The notes under the pieces were generated by a model. That model was given only the letters and a program-made list of their open reading frames with translations. It had not been told where the DNA came from and searched no databases. The position numbers and the translations under genes were made by a program. Shown one piece after another: positions 25,809 to 34,229 of a DNA stretch of 64,000 nt (position 1 is the first letter of the stretch; each line of letters begins with the position of its first letter). The stretch comes from an uncultured Neglectibacter sp. (GTDB lineage: Bacteria > Bacillota > Clostridia > Oscillospirales > Acutalibacteraceae): NCBI GenBank assembly GCA_937958185.1, contig CALFFN010000028.1:62001-126000 (forward strand), read 5' to 3'.

Positions 25809-26519
25809 ATGAGAGAAGACATTTGTTCCATTCCGATAAACGATGTATTTTTGCCAAAAAAAGGCTGTCCCTTCTGCCAGATGCGGGATATGCTGGAGGA
25901 CAGAATGGCAACCTACATCACCGGCGCTGCCATGATGGAGCCGGACGTACGCATAGAGACCAACCGTCTGGGCTTTTGCAGGGAGCATTTCAACCAGATA
26001 CTGGAGCGCGGCAGCCGCCTTTCCGTGGCGCTGATCCTGGAAAGCCTGCTGGCGGAAACAGAAAAGGATATTTTCCCCGAGGGCGGTCAGCCCCTGAAAA
26101 AAGCGGTGGCTGCGGTGCATTCCCGGCAGGAGCACTGCTTTATCTGTGAAAACATCGAAACCAATATGAAGCATCTGGTGCGCAACGCCGTAAAGCTCTG
26201 GCAGGGTGACGCCGAGTTCCGGCAGCTGTACCATGACCAGCCTTATATTTGTATGTCCCATACCGGCATGGTGCTGGAGGCTGCCCAAAAGCTGCTGCCC
26301 AAAAAAGACTTCGCCGCCTTTGAATCGGAAACCACCCGGCTGTCCAGGGGGTATCTCAAGGAGCTTGCCGGGGACGTGACCCATTTCTGCCGAATGTTCG
26401 ATTACCGCAGCGCCGGCAGCGATTGGGGCAATTCCAAGGACGCCATCGAGCGGGCGATCACATGGCTCGTTTCCCGGGAGCCGGACGTGCGGCAGAAAGC
26501 CGACGAGAAAAACAGATGA
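25809..26519 (+). CDS. DUF6062 family protein
   Basis: 236-aa cytosolic protein with two CxxC pairs: Cys20-Pro-Phe-Cys23 (GCPFCQMRD) and CFICE near residue 117, plus GFCREHF and YICMSHTG segments whose Cys/His could complete metal sites. This matches the DUF6062 family found in clostridia; no function is established. The start is the ATG 8 nt after AAGGAGGG; an upstream ATG (MHSCIIIP) lacks a ribosome binding site. Its TGA overlaps the ATG of the glycosylase gene, so the two are co-translated. Confidence 0.82.
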   Translation: MREDICSIPINDVFLPKKGCPFCQMRDMLEDRMATYITGAAMMEPDVRIETNRLGFCREHFNQILERGSRLSVALILESLLAETEKDIFPEGGQPLKKAVAAVHSRQEHCFICENIETNMKHLVRNAVKLWQGDAEFRQLYHDQPYICMSHTGMVLEAAQKLLPKKDFAAFESETTRLSRGYLKELAGDVTHFCRMFDYRSAGSDWGNSKDAIERAITWLVSREPDVRQKADEKNR

Positions 26520-27355
26520 CCCCCGTCTGTGTGCCCGCCGCGTTCGACCCTGCCCAGACCCTGACCTGCGGACAGGCGTTCCGCTGGAAGGAAGTGCCAT
26601 TGGAAGACGGCTCCCTCTGCTGGGAGGGCGTAGCAGGCGGAAAGCTGCTCCGTCTGCAAAGAAATCCGCAAAATGAACAGGAGCTCCTGTTTTTCTGCTC
26701 CCAGCAGGATTTCGATTCTTTTTGGAAAACCTACTTTGACCTGGACGCGGATTACGGGAAAAAGCGGGCGGAGCTTTCCGCCCTCAGCCCGGTGCTGCGG
26801 CAGGCGGCTTCTTTTGCCCCGGGCATTTGCATTCTGCGGCAGGAGCCCTGGGAAGCCCTCTGCTCCTTCCTCATTTCCCAAAACAACAATATTCCCCGGA
26901 TACAGGGGATCGTTTCCCGGCTGTGCCATTTGTTAGGCAAGCCCATCGCCGATTCCGGGCGGTTCACCTTTCCCGCGCCGGAAAAGCTTGCCGCCTGTAC
27001 GGTGGAGGACCTTTCCCCGCTCCGGGCGGGCTTTCGGGCAAAATATCTCATCGACGCCGCCAAAAAAGTGGCTGATGGAGAAATAGACCTACAAAAAATA
27101 GCCCGCTCCCCGGCGGAAACCGGCAGAAGCGAGCTGCAAAAGATCCTGGGGGTGGGTCCCAAGGTGGCGGAATGCACCCTGCTGTACGGGTTCCACAAAA
27201 CGGAATGCTTCCCCATGGACGTTTGGATGAAACGGGCGATGTCGGAGCTTCTACCGGGGTACGCACCGGAGGATTTCGGGGAAAACGCCGGGCTTGCCCA
27301 GCAGTACATTTTCCACTACAGCCGAATGCACCCGGAGCTGTTTTCGGGAAGCTGA
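26516..27355 (+). CDS. ogg: 8-oxoguanine DNA glycosylase (OGG1 type)
   Basis: 279-aa bifunctional glycosylase/AP lyase that removes 8-oxoG opposite C. An N-terminal OGG domain (LTCGQAFRW) leads into the helix-hairpin-helix module LQKILGVGPKVAECTLLYGFHKTECFPMDVW, in which Lys216 is the Schiff-base nucleophile and Asp235 the catalytic aspartate; both are present. SQNNNIPRIQGIV is the damage-probing loop. The ATG overlaps the previous stop (ATGA). Confidence 0.93.
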   Translation: MTPVCVPAAFDPAQTLTCGQAFRWKEVPLEDGSLCWEGVAGGKLLRLQRNPQNEQELLFFCSQQDFDSFWKTYFDLDADYGKKRAELSALSPVLRQAASFAPGICILRQEPWEALCSFLISQNNNIPRIQGIVSRLCHLLGKPIADSGRFTFPAPEKLAACTVEDLSPLRAGFRAKYLIDAAKKVADGEIDLQKIARSPAETGRSELQKILGVGPKVAECTLLYGFHKTECFPMDVWMKRAMSELLPGYAPEDFGENAGLAQQYIFHYSRMHPELFSGS

Positions 27356-27458
27356 CGCAGAAGCTTTTCCCGTGGCTCAGAACAGCGTTTTTGTTTTCAA
27401 AATACTTTTCACAACGTGAGCCGCCGATCCCAGGCAAATGAAAACTTTCACACGCGAC

Positions 27459-28565
27459 TTAAAAATCTTCTAATAGATGGAGCAGCAGAGCGTTGGAAAC
27501 GAGAAATCCCTCCGGCGTAAACGCCAGCCTTTCCCTGTCCGCCCGCAGTAACGCGGGCGGGCATTTTTTTGCGTTTTGCAGCAGACGGAGAAAAAATTCT
27601 TCGCCCGCCGCGCCGAACTTTTCCCGGCACTGCGTCAGGGAAATTCCCGCCGCCAGCCGCAGGTTCAGCATGGCGTATTCCGAAAACCCGCCGCCGGCGC
27701 CGTCGTCGGTGGGGGAAATTCCCCGGAGGAAGCCCTCCAGGTCTCTGGGGTAGAAAAACCGTCTGCCGCCAAAAAAGGAGTGGGCGCCGGGACCAAAGCC
27801 GAGGTATTCCTCGCCGTGCCAGTAGACCAGGTTGTGGCGGCTCTCCCGCCCGGGCTTTGCGAAATTGCTGATCTCATACTGGGCGTAGCCGCGCCGTTCC
27901 AGCTCCCCCACGCAAAACAGGTACTGGTCGGCGGCAGCGTCGTCCTCCGGCAGGTCGATGCCGCGCGCCGCAAAGGGCGTGCCCGGCTCGATCTTCAGGA
28001 TATAGGCGGAAATATGCTCCGCCCCCATCCCGGCGGCAAAGTCGATGGATCGCCGGAGCTTTTCCCCGCTTCCCCCCGGCAGCCCCAGCATTAAATCCAA
28101 AGAGATATTTTCAAACCGGGCGGCTCGGGCAGCCGAAACCGCAGATTTTACATCTTCCCGGGAGTGCTTTCTCCCCAGGAATTGCAGCTCGTCCTCATTG
28201 CCGGACTGCATTCCCATGGAAAGCCGATTGAACCCGGCTTTCCGCACCGCCCGGAAAAATTCCCTGCCCACAGAATTGGGGTTGGCTTCTAACGTGACCT
28301 CCGCTCCCTCCGCCAGGTCAAAGCTTTCCCGCACCGCGTCCAGCAGGGTGGAAAGCCGCTCCGCGCCCAGCAGGCTGGGGGTCCCGCCGCCGAAGTACAC
28401 GGTTCCCGCCAATAGCTTTTCCCGCGCTGCGGGGCAGGCTCTGATTTCCCGTATCATGGCGGAAACGTAATCGTCCATCTGTTTTTCATTTCCCCGCAGC
28501 GAATAAAAGTCGCAGTACGGGCATTTCCCGTCGCAGAACGGAACGTGGAGATAGATACCGGGCAA
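27459..28565 (-). CDS. hemW: heme chaperone / radical SAM protein HemW
   Basis: 368-aa radical SAM protein of the coproporphyrinogen-oxidase-like family. The cluster motif CxxxCxxC is Cys11, Cys15, Cys18 (FCDGKCPYC), followed by GGGTPS and the C-terminal HemW domain. HemW binds heme and is proposed to insert it into respiratory proteins; it is not a true HemN. The start codon appears to be TTG after GGGGGTG, giving MPGIYLHVPF, the family N-terminus. Nothing else in the window handles heme. Confidence 0.93.
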   Translation of the reverse strand: MPGIYLHVPFCDGKCPYCDFYSLRGNEKQMDDYVSAMIREIRACPAAREKLLAGTVYFGGGTPSLLGAERLSTLLDAVRESFDLAEGAEVTLEANPNSVGREFFRAVRKAGFNRLSMGMQSGNEDELQFLGRKHSREDVKSAVSAARAARFENISLDLMLGLPGGSGEKLRRSIDFAAGMGAEHISAYILKIEPGTPFAARGIDLPEDDAAADQYLFCVGELERRGYAQYEISNFAKPGRESRHNLVYWHGEEYLGFGPGAHSFFGGRRFFYPRDLEGFLRGISPTDDGAGGGFSEYAMLNLRLAAGISLTQCREKFGAAGEEFFLRLLQNAKKCPPALLRADRERLAFTPEGFLVSNALLLHLLEDF

Positions 28566-28578
28566 AAAAGCACCCCCG

Positions 28579-28612
28579 TTGGTTGTTAGTTGTTAGTTAT
28601 TAGTCGTTAGAT
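28579..28612. repeat. TTAGTTGTTAG-type micro-repeat
   Basis: Plus strand TTGTTAG, TTGTTAG, TTATTAG, TCGTTAG: four heptamers in a row upstream of hemW. Confidence 0.75.
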
Positions 28613-28646
28613 ATTGCTCGCTCGTTCATTGTAGCAAAGAGCGGAG

Positions 28647-28708
28647 GAAAGTGCAACTTTCCCGAAAGTGCAACTTTCCCAAAAGTGCAGCTTTCCCAAA
28701 AGTGCAGC
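28647..28708. repeat. four tandem 17-bp palindromic repeats upstream of the recombinase promoter
   Basis: AAAGTGCAACTTTCCC-type units follow each other four times with small changes. The first is a perfect inverted repeat GGAAAGT-gca-ACTTTCC. They end 30 bp before the -35 of the recombinase promoter and could bind a regulator or the recombinase. Confidence 0.75.
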
Positions 28709-28737
28709 TTCCCCAGCCGGGCGCGGAGAGGAAAATA

Positions 28738-28766
28738 TTGACGAACTTATGTTCCTTTGCTAAAAT
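28738..28766 (+). promoter_or_regulatory. sigma-A promoter of the serine recombinase gene
   Basis: TTGACG, 17-bp spacer, TAAAAT; start expected near 28773. The roughly 100-nt leader contains CCCGTCC (28788) and GGGACGG (28823) arms followed by TCTTTTCTTT, a possible attenuator. Confidence 0.7.
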
Positions 28767-28847
28767 GAAACAGGAGAGGGCGGCGCGCCCGTCCTGCAAA
28801 AAGCTCCGTTCCGCTGCCCCGCGGGACGGTCTTTTCTTTCGCCATGA

Positions 28848-29492
<645 letters not shown>

Positions 29493-29500
29493 AAAAACAC

Positions 29501-29524
29501 TGTCAAAAAGTGTACTTTTTGACA
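29501..29524 (+). repeat. putative recombinase crossover site, left
   Basis: 24-bp inverted repeat: arm TGTCAAAAAGT, central dinucleotide GT, then the exact complementary arm. Serine recombinases cut at the central two bases, whose sequence sets site orientation. The right-hand site (29639-29662) has AC at the centre, i.e. it is the exact reverse complement of this one. Confidence 0.75.
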
Positions 29525-29638
29525 GCATTTTCTCTGTATACAAATGTTACAGGAACAGGCAGGAAATGTCAAGGAAAATTTTCCCTTTTTTCCAAAAAAC
29601 TGCCCCGCCCTGCTTTGAGTTTGCCTTTTGGGGACTTA
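29525..29638. mobile_element. putative invertible promoter segment, 114 bp
   Basis: Segment between the two oppositely oriented 24-bp sites. In the orientation sequenced, its best promoter reads leftward, away from the surface-protein gene: minus strand TTGACA at 29572-29567, 17-bp spacer, TAACAT at 29549-29544. No comparable plus-strand promoter for the surface gene was found, so this copy looks like the OFF state. Inversion would place the start point about 55-60 nt ahead of the surface-protein ATG. Confidence 0.65.
29544..29572 (-). promoter_or_regulatory. promoter inside the invertible segment (pointing away from the surface gene)
   Basis: TTGACA-17-TAACAT on the minus strand; the -35 is consensus, the -10 matches 4 of 6. 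Confidence 0.6.
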
Positions 29639-29662
29639 TGTCAAAAAGTACACTTTTTGACA
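29639..29662 (-). repeat. putative recombinase crossover site, right
   Basis: Same 11-bp arms as the left site but central dinucleotide AC, hence opposite orientation. Ends 23 bp before the surface-protein ATG, leaving that gene's ribosome binding site outside the segment. Confidence 0.75.
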
Positions 29663-29685
29663 AACCTTGAAAGGAGTTCAGAGAA

Positions 29686-31404
29686 ATGAAGAAGATTTTA
29701 AGCTTGTTATTGGCGCTGTGCTTGCTGGCAGGGTGTCTGCCCATGGCGGCAAGTGCGGCAATCGTTTCCTACCCGGTTTCGGGCGGAAGCATTTCCTTTG
29801 ATGTATCCAATGGAGAAGTAACGCACATTGATTCCAGCGTCACAACACTGAAAATTCCTGCTGAAATTCATGGCGTGGAGGTTGTCTCCATCACAGTCGG
29901 TTCCCAAAATTTAACCAGCATCAGCCTTCCGGACAGCGTAACGAAAATAGGTAAAGAACTTTTGCGCAGTCCCAACCTGACGGAAATCAATGTGGACACG
30001 AATAACCCGGAGTTTAGCTCTCAGGACGGCGTATTGTTTAACAAGGAAAAAACACGGCTTCTGTCTTGTCCCCTTGGAAAATCTGGAGCCTATTCTATTC
30101 CAAAGGGCGTCACCAGCATTAGAGATTCTGCTTTTTCGAACTGTTACCACCTGACCAGCGTCGTGATTCCCGAAGGGGTAAAGAGCATTGAGCCTTCTAC
30201 TTTTGAAAAATGTTCCAAGCTGACCAGCATCGTGATTCCCGAAGGAGTAACCAGCATTGGGGCGACTGCTTTTTGGGGCTGTTACGACCTGACCGACGTT
30301 TGGCTCCCATTAAGTCTTCAAACCGTAGGGACTTGGGCGTTTTCCGGGACAAATCTAAAAAAGGTCTATTATATAAACGGAGATAAGGAGAGATGGGGAA
30401 AAATCGTCTTTGCAGATGGAAACTCCGCCTTGCTTGGCGCACCCGTTTTCTATACGGAGGACGGCGATACAGACGACGATCATACCATTTCCTACGAGCT
30501 GCGTACCGGCATGGGAGATGTAATTCTAACGATGCAATTTCCCGAACGCTGGACAGACGTGTCAGTAAGCTATTCCAGTGATCCTTCCTCTAAACTTTAT
30601 TACTTTAACTGGACTTTCAGAGATTCTAATCAGGCTGAGCTTTTCACCCTTGAACTTTGTAACCTTGGCGGCAGCTGGTCCGAAGTATTGGGAAAGGTTA
30701 CGCTCTACCCAGGAAGACCAGGTTATACGCTTGTATGTACGAAGCCCTCCCGCTCTCCTTATGCTGACCATGATACTTCAGCGGCGGCTGTAGCATACAT
30801 GAAGATGAGAAAAGATATTCCCGCGATCCTGGGCAGTATAGAACCGAACCCTGCTTTGAAGTGGGACTGGTGGCTTTCGGGCAAAGGTTTTGCCGATGTT
30901 CCTCAAAGCGCCTACTATTATGATGCGGTGAATTGGGCTGTAGACAACGGCATCACAACCGGCACGGACAAGACCCATTTCAGCCCCAATCAAAGCTGCA
31001 CCCGGGCGCAGGCAGTCACGTTCCTGTGGCGCGCCGCCGGGGAGCCGAAACCCACGGGCACCGCCGCTGGCTTTAAGGACGTAAAGGCGGGATCGTACTA
31101 TGAAAAAGCCGTCCAGTGGGCGGTGGAGCAAAACATTACAGGTGGCACGGGCAACGGGAAGTTCAGCCCGGAGACCGTGTGCAGCCGGGCGCAGATCGTC
31201 ACTTTCCTGTGGCGGAAAGAAGGTTCCCCTGAAACTTCCGGCAGCGCGTTCAGCGATGTAAAAGCCGGGGAATATTATGAAACCGCAGTGAAATGGGCGG
31301 TGGCAAATGAGATCACCGGCGGCACGGGCAATGGGAAGTTCAGCCCGGACGCCCGCTGCGCCCGCGGACAGATCGTCACTTTCCTGTACCGCTACGCGAA
31401 TTAA
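29686..31404 (+). CDS. secreted leucine-rich-repeat (BspA-like) protein with three SLH domains
   Basis: 572 aa. Signal peptide MKKILSLLLALCLLAGCLPMAASA with cleavage after ASA (LAGC also resembles a lipobox). Residues about 60-230 hold LRR_5/BspA-like repeats (LTSVVIPEGVKSIEPSTFEKC, then LTSIVIPEGVTSIGATAFWGC). A middle beta-rich region follows, then three SLH domains from about 395 (GFADVPQSAYYYDAVNWAVDNGITTG and two more), which bind pyruvylated secondary cell-wall polymer. It is thus a non-covalently wall-bound adhesin-type protein. AAAGGAG precedes the ATG. The right crossover site is 23 bp upstream, so expression is probably phase-variable. Confidence 0.93.
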   Translation: MKKILSLLLALCLLAGCLPMAASAAIVSYPVSGGSISFDVSNGEVTHIDSSVTTLKIPAEIHGVEVVSITVGSQNLTSISLPDSVTKIGKELLRSPNLTEINVDTNNPEFSSQDGVLFNKEKTRLLSCPLGKSGAYSIPKGVTSIRDSAFSNCYHLTSVVIPEGVKSIEPSTFEKCSKLTSIVIPEGVTSIGATAFWGCYDLTDVWLPLSLQTVGTWAFSGTNLKKVYYINGDKERWGKIVFADGNSALLGAPVFYTEDGDTDDDHTISYELRTGMGDVILTMQFPERWTDVSVSYSSDPSSKLYYFNWTFRDSNQAELFTLELCNLGGSWSEVLGKVTLYPGRPGYTLVCTKPSRSPYADHDTSAAAVAYMKMRKDIPAILGSIEPNPALKWDWWLSGKGFADVPQSAYYYDAVNWAVDNGITTGTDKTHFSPNQSCTRAQAVTFLWRAAGEPKPTGTAAGFKDVKAGSYYEKAVQWAVEQNITGGTGNGKFSPETVCSRAQIVTFLWRKEGSPETSGSAFSDVKAGEYYETAVKWAVANEITGGTGNGKFSPDARCARGQIVTFLYRYAN

Positions 31405-31464
31405 CCCAAAAACAGCAAATCACAGAAAGCAAAAGAAACTACAAAAAATGAGGAGGAATTGATT

Positions 31465-31908
31465 ATGGGTCTATTAGATAATAAATCGCCCAAATCCATG
31501 TCCATAGAAGACTGCGTGAAAGAAGACCGTATTTCGTCCGAGCTGTGGGCATGGTCTGAGGGTATAGGAAAATGGGGAAAAAGGGTATTTATTGTTATCC
31601 TGATTTATGGGCTCATTGCTTCTATTGTTGAGGGCTGTCTAGGCGCTTCTGTAACTGCAGATATGTATGATAAAACATTTATTGACGCAGTGGGAGCGTT
31701 TTTGGGAGCTTTTCTCCTGCAAGCCATTCAATATGGCTTTTATGCTCTGATCGAATATTTTACTTATCATTTTGCCTCCATTTTGGTTGGCGCTTTGGCG
31801 GGGATCTATGATAACACGCGCAAAACTTCTCTTCTGACGGAATACAAAATTCGGAAGGAAGAGTCCGGCCCGGCAAGCGTACCCACCGCAAATCCCGAAA
31901 AGCAGTAA
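31465..31908 (+). CDS. small membrane protein, 147 aa
   Basis: GAGGAGGAATTGATT precedes the ATG (MGLLDNKSPKSMSIEDC). Hydrophobic helices lie at about residues 39-60 and 73-110 (with FLGAFLLQAIQYGFYALIEY), followed by a charged tail. No family recognised. It follows the surface-protein gene by 60 bp with no terminator between, so it may share its phase-variable transcript. A strong terminator closes the unit. Confidence 0.75.
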   Translation: MGLLDNKSPKSMSIEDCVKEDRISSELWAWSEGIGKWGKRVFIVILIYGLIASIVEGCLGASVTADMYDKTFIDAVGAFLGAFLLQAIQYGFYALIEYFTYHFASILVGALAGIYDNTRKTSLLTEYKIRKEESGPASVPTANPEKQ

Positions 31909-31953
31909 GTTTTTCACATTCGCTTCCCGTGAAAAGGATACTCTTTGATTATA

Positions 31954-31991
31954 AAAGCAATCCCCGGTCAGTTGACCGGGGATTGCTTTTT
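31954..31991 (+). terminator. intrinsic terminator of the surface-protein unit
   Basis: AAAGCAATCCCCGGTCA / TGACCGGGGATTGC stem with 2-nt loop, then T5. Confidence 0.92.
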
Positions 31992-32186
31992 CTAACAACT
32001 AACTACTAACAACTACCCGCTGGCACCTTCGCATAGAACCTCTCCACCGCTGTTCAGCGGTCCCGTAGGCTGCATAGCAGACTACTTCCCCTCTACAGGG
32101 GAGGCTTTTCCTTTCAGAGGAGGCTTTCACACTATCTAACAACTAATTGCTCATTGCTCATTCCTAATTTCTCATTACTCATCTAA
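31991..32186. repeat. repeat-rich gap with two micro-repeat clusters
   Basis: TTAGTTGTTAG-type repeats at 31991-32015 and 32135-32186 flank small hairpins (CGCTG/CAGCG near 32052, CCCCT/AGGGG near 32092). The right cluster, read on the minus strand, begins at the lepA stop: TAATGAGAAATTAG, then GAATGAGCAATGAG, then TTAGTTGTTAG. No gene is supported in the 266-bp gap. Confidence 0.6.
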
Positions 32187-33977
32187 TTTCAGCACTGCCA
32201 TGAAGGCTTCCTGGGGGACCTCCACCGTGCCCAGCTGGCGCATACGCTTTTTGCCCTCTTTCTGCTTTTCCAGCAGCTTCTTCTTTCGGGTGATGTCGCC
32301 GCCATAGCATTTGGCAAGCACGTCCTTGCGCATGGCTTTCACCGTTTCCCGGGCAATGATCTTCCCGCCCACGCACGCCTGAATGGGCACCTCGAACAGC
32401 TGCCGGGGTATCTTCTCCTTCAGCTTTTCCGTCATCTTCCTGGCTCTGGGGTATGCCTTTTCCGCGTGGAGAATAAAGGAAAGGGCGTCCACCACCTCGC
32501 CGTTGAGCATGATGTCCAGCTTTACCAGCTCGCTGGGGCGATAGCCCATCAGCTCATAGTCGAAGGACGCATAGCCCCGGGTGCGGGATTTCAGCGCGTC
32601 AAAAAAATCGTAAATGATTTCGTTCAGGGGCAGCTCATAGTGGATATCCACCCGGTCGGTGTCCAGATATTTCATATCCTTGAACACGCCACGGCGCTCC
32701 TGGCACAGCTCCATAATGTTCCCCACATAGTCCGCCGGGGAGTAAATATGGGCGTTGGTGATGGGCTCTTCCGCGCTTTGAATGGCGGCGGGGTCGGGAT
32801 AATTGGTGGGGTTGTCAATGGAAATTTCCTCGCCGTTGGTCTTCCTGATCCTGTACACCACGCTGGGGGCAGTGGTGATGAGGTCCAGATTATATTCCCG
32901 TTCCAACCGCTCCTGAATGATCTCCATGTGCAAAAGCCCCAGGAATCCGCAGCGGAAACCAAAGCCCAGCGCCGCGGAGGTCTCCGGCTCGAAGGACAGG
33001 GAAGCGTCGTTCAGGCGCAGCTTTTCCAGCGCGTCCCGCAGGTCGGTATAATGGGCGCCGTCCGCCGGGTAAATGCCGCAGAACACCATGGGCTGCACAG
33101 CGCGGTAGCCCTCCAGCGGCTCCGCCGCCGGGCGCTCCGCCAGCGTGACCGTATCGCCCACCCGCGCCTGGCGCACGTCCTTGATGGAGGCGGCGATATA
33201 GCCCACCTCCCCGGCGCACAGCGCGTCTGCCGGCTCCAAGGCGGTCGCCCGCATGAAGCCGCATTCCACCACGGTAAATTCCCCGCCGGTCGCCATCATG
33301 CGAATGGTGTCCCCGGGCTTCACCGTGCCGTCCTTCACCCGGACGTACACAATGACCCCCCGGTAGGAATCGTAATAGGAATCAAAAATCAGCGCCTGCA
33401 GGGGGGCGGTCTCGTCCCCGGAGGGCGCGGGGATATCGGTGACGATCCTCTCCAGCACGTCCTCCACGTTTTGCCCGGTTTTGGCGGAGATACGGGGCGC
33501 ATCCATGGCGGGCACGCCGATGACGTTTTCGATTTCATGGCAGACCCTGTCCGGGTCCGCGCTGGGCAGGTCGATCTTATTCACCACGGGCAGAATTTCC
33601 AGCCCGGCGTCCACCGCCAGATAGGTGTTCGCCAAAGTCTGGGCTTCGATGCCCTGGGACGCGTCCACCACCAGGATCGCGCCCTCACAGGCAGCCAGCG
33701 AACGGGATACCTCGTAGTTAAAGTCCACGTGACCGGGGGTGTCGATCAAATTGAAAATGTAGTCCTCCCCGTCCTTTGCGGTGTACACCAGGGTGACGGC
33801 GTGGGCTTTGATGGTGATCCCCCGCTCCCGCTCCAAATCCATATTATCCAGCAGCTGGTTTTCCATTTCCCGCAGCGGGACGGCTTTGGTCTTTTCCAAA
33901 ATGCGGTCCGCCAGCGTGCTTTTGCCGTGGTCGATGTGCGCCACGATGCTGAAATTCCTGATCTTGCTTCTATCCAT
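32175..33977 (-). CDS. lepA: elongation factor 4 (LepA)
   Basis: 600-aa ribosome-associated GTPase. Complete G motifs: [17 protein letters not shown] and [10 protein letters not shown], and the LepA-specific C-terminal domain ([26 protein letters not shown]). LepA back-translocates or remodels stalled ribosomes and aids 30S biogenesis. Start at MDRSKIRNF behind CAGGAGAGAAT; the longer frame upstream lacks a ribosome binding site. Length is normal. Confidence 0.97.
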   Translation of the reverse strand: MDRSKIRNFSIVAHIDHGKSTLADRILEKTKAVPLREMENQLLDNMDLERERGITIKAHAVTLVYTAKDGEDYIFNLIDTPGHVDFNYEVSRSLAACEGAILVVDASQGIEAQTLANTYLAVDAGLEILPVVNKIDLPSADPDRVCHEIENVIGVPAMDAPRISAKTGQNVEDVLERIVTDIPAPSGDETAPLQALIFDSYYDSYRGVIVYVRVKDGTVKPGDTIRMMATGGEFTVVECGFMRATALEPADALCAGEVGYIAASIKDVRQARVGDTVTLAERPAAEPLEGYRAVQPMVFCGIYPADGAHYTDLRDALEKLRLNDASLSFEPETSAALGFGFRCGFLGLLHMEIIQERLEREYNLDLITTAPSVVYRIRKTNGEEISIDNPTNYPDPAAIQSAEEPITNAHIYSPADYVGNIMELCQERRGVFKDMKYLDTDRVDIHYELPLNEIIYDFFDALKSRTRGYASFDYELMGYRPSELVKLDIMLNGEVVDALSFILHAEKAYPRARKMTEKLKEKIPRQLFEVPIQACVGGKIIARETVKAMRKDVLAKCYGGDITRKKKLLEKQKEGKKRMRQLGTVEVPQEAFMAVLKLDE

Positions 33978-34082
33978 ATTCTCTCCTGCTCCTGCCGTAT
34001 GGCAGAGTTTTTCCAAAAGCATTCTCTTTGCAGTCTATTTTATCAAATTGTCCGGGTAAAGTAAACCTTTTTGGGGAAATGA

Positions 34083-34119
34083 AAAAAGCTGAGTATGGCT
34101 TTTCCCACATCAGCTTTTC
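34083..34119 (-). terminator. terminator of the SipW/TasA operon
   Basis: AAAAAGCTGA / TCAGCTTTT stem with a 17-nt loop; on the minus strand the stem ends in T6. It lies 110 bp beyond the last gene of the locus. Confidence 0.6.
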
Positions 34120-34229
34120 CTCATTTTCTGTTTCTGATATGCGCAGAGCGTGCCTGCTGCCTGGAGAAAAACCCGGTGCTTTTCCCAAAGGGAAAGGGGT
34201 CATCCGCCAGGACATTGGGGAACAGCGGC

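Noticed and set aside
29501..29524. Intrinsic terminator after the recombinase gene
   Set aside because: The stem is AT-rich and symmetrical on both sides with no T-tract beyond it, and the twin at 29639 sits just before a start codon. Recombination sites explain both better.
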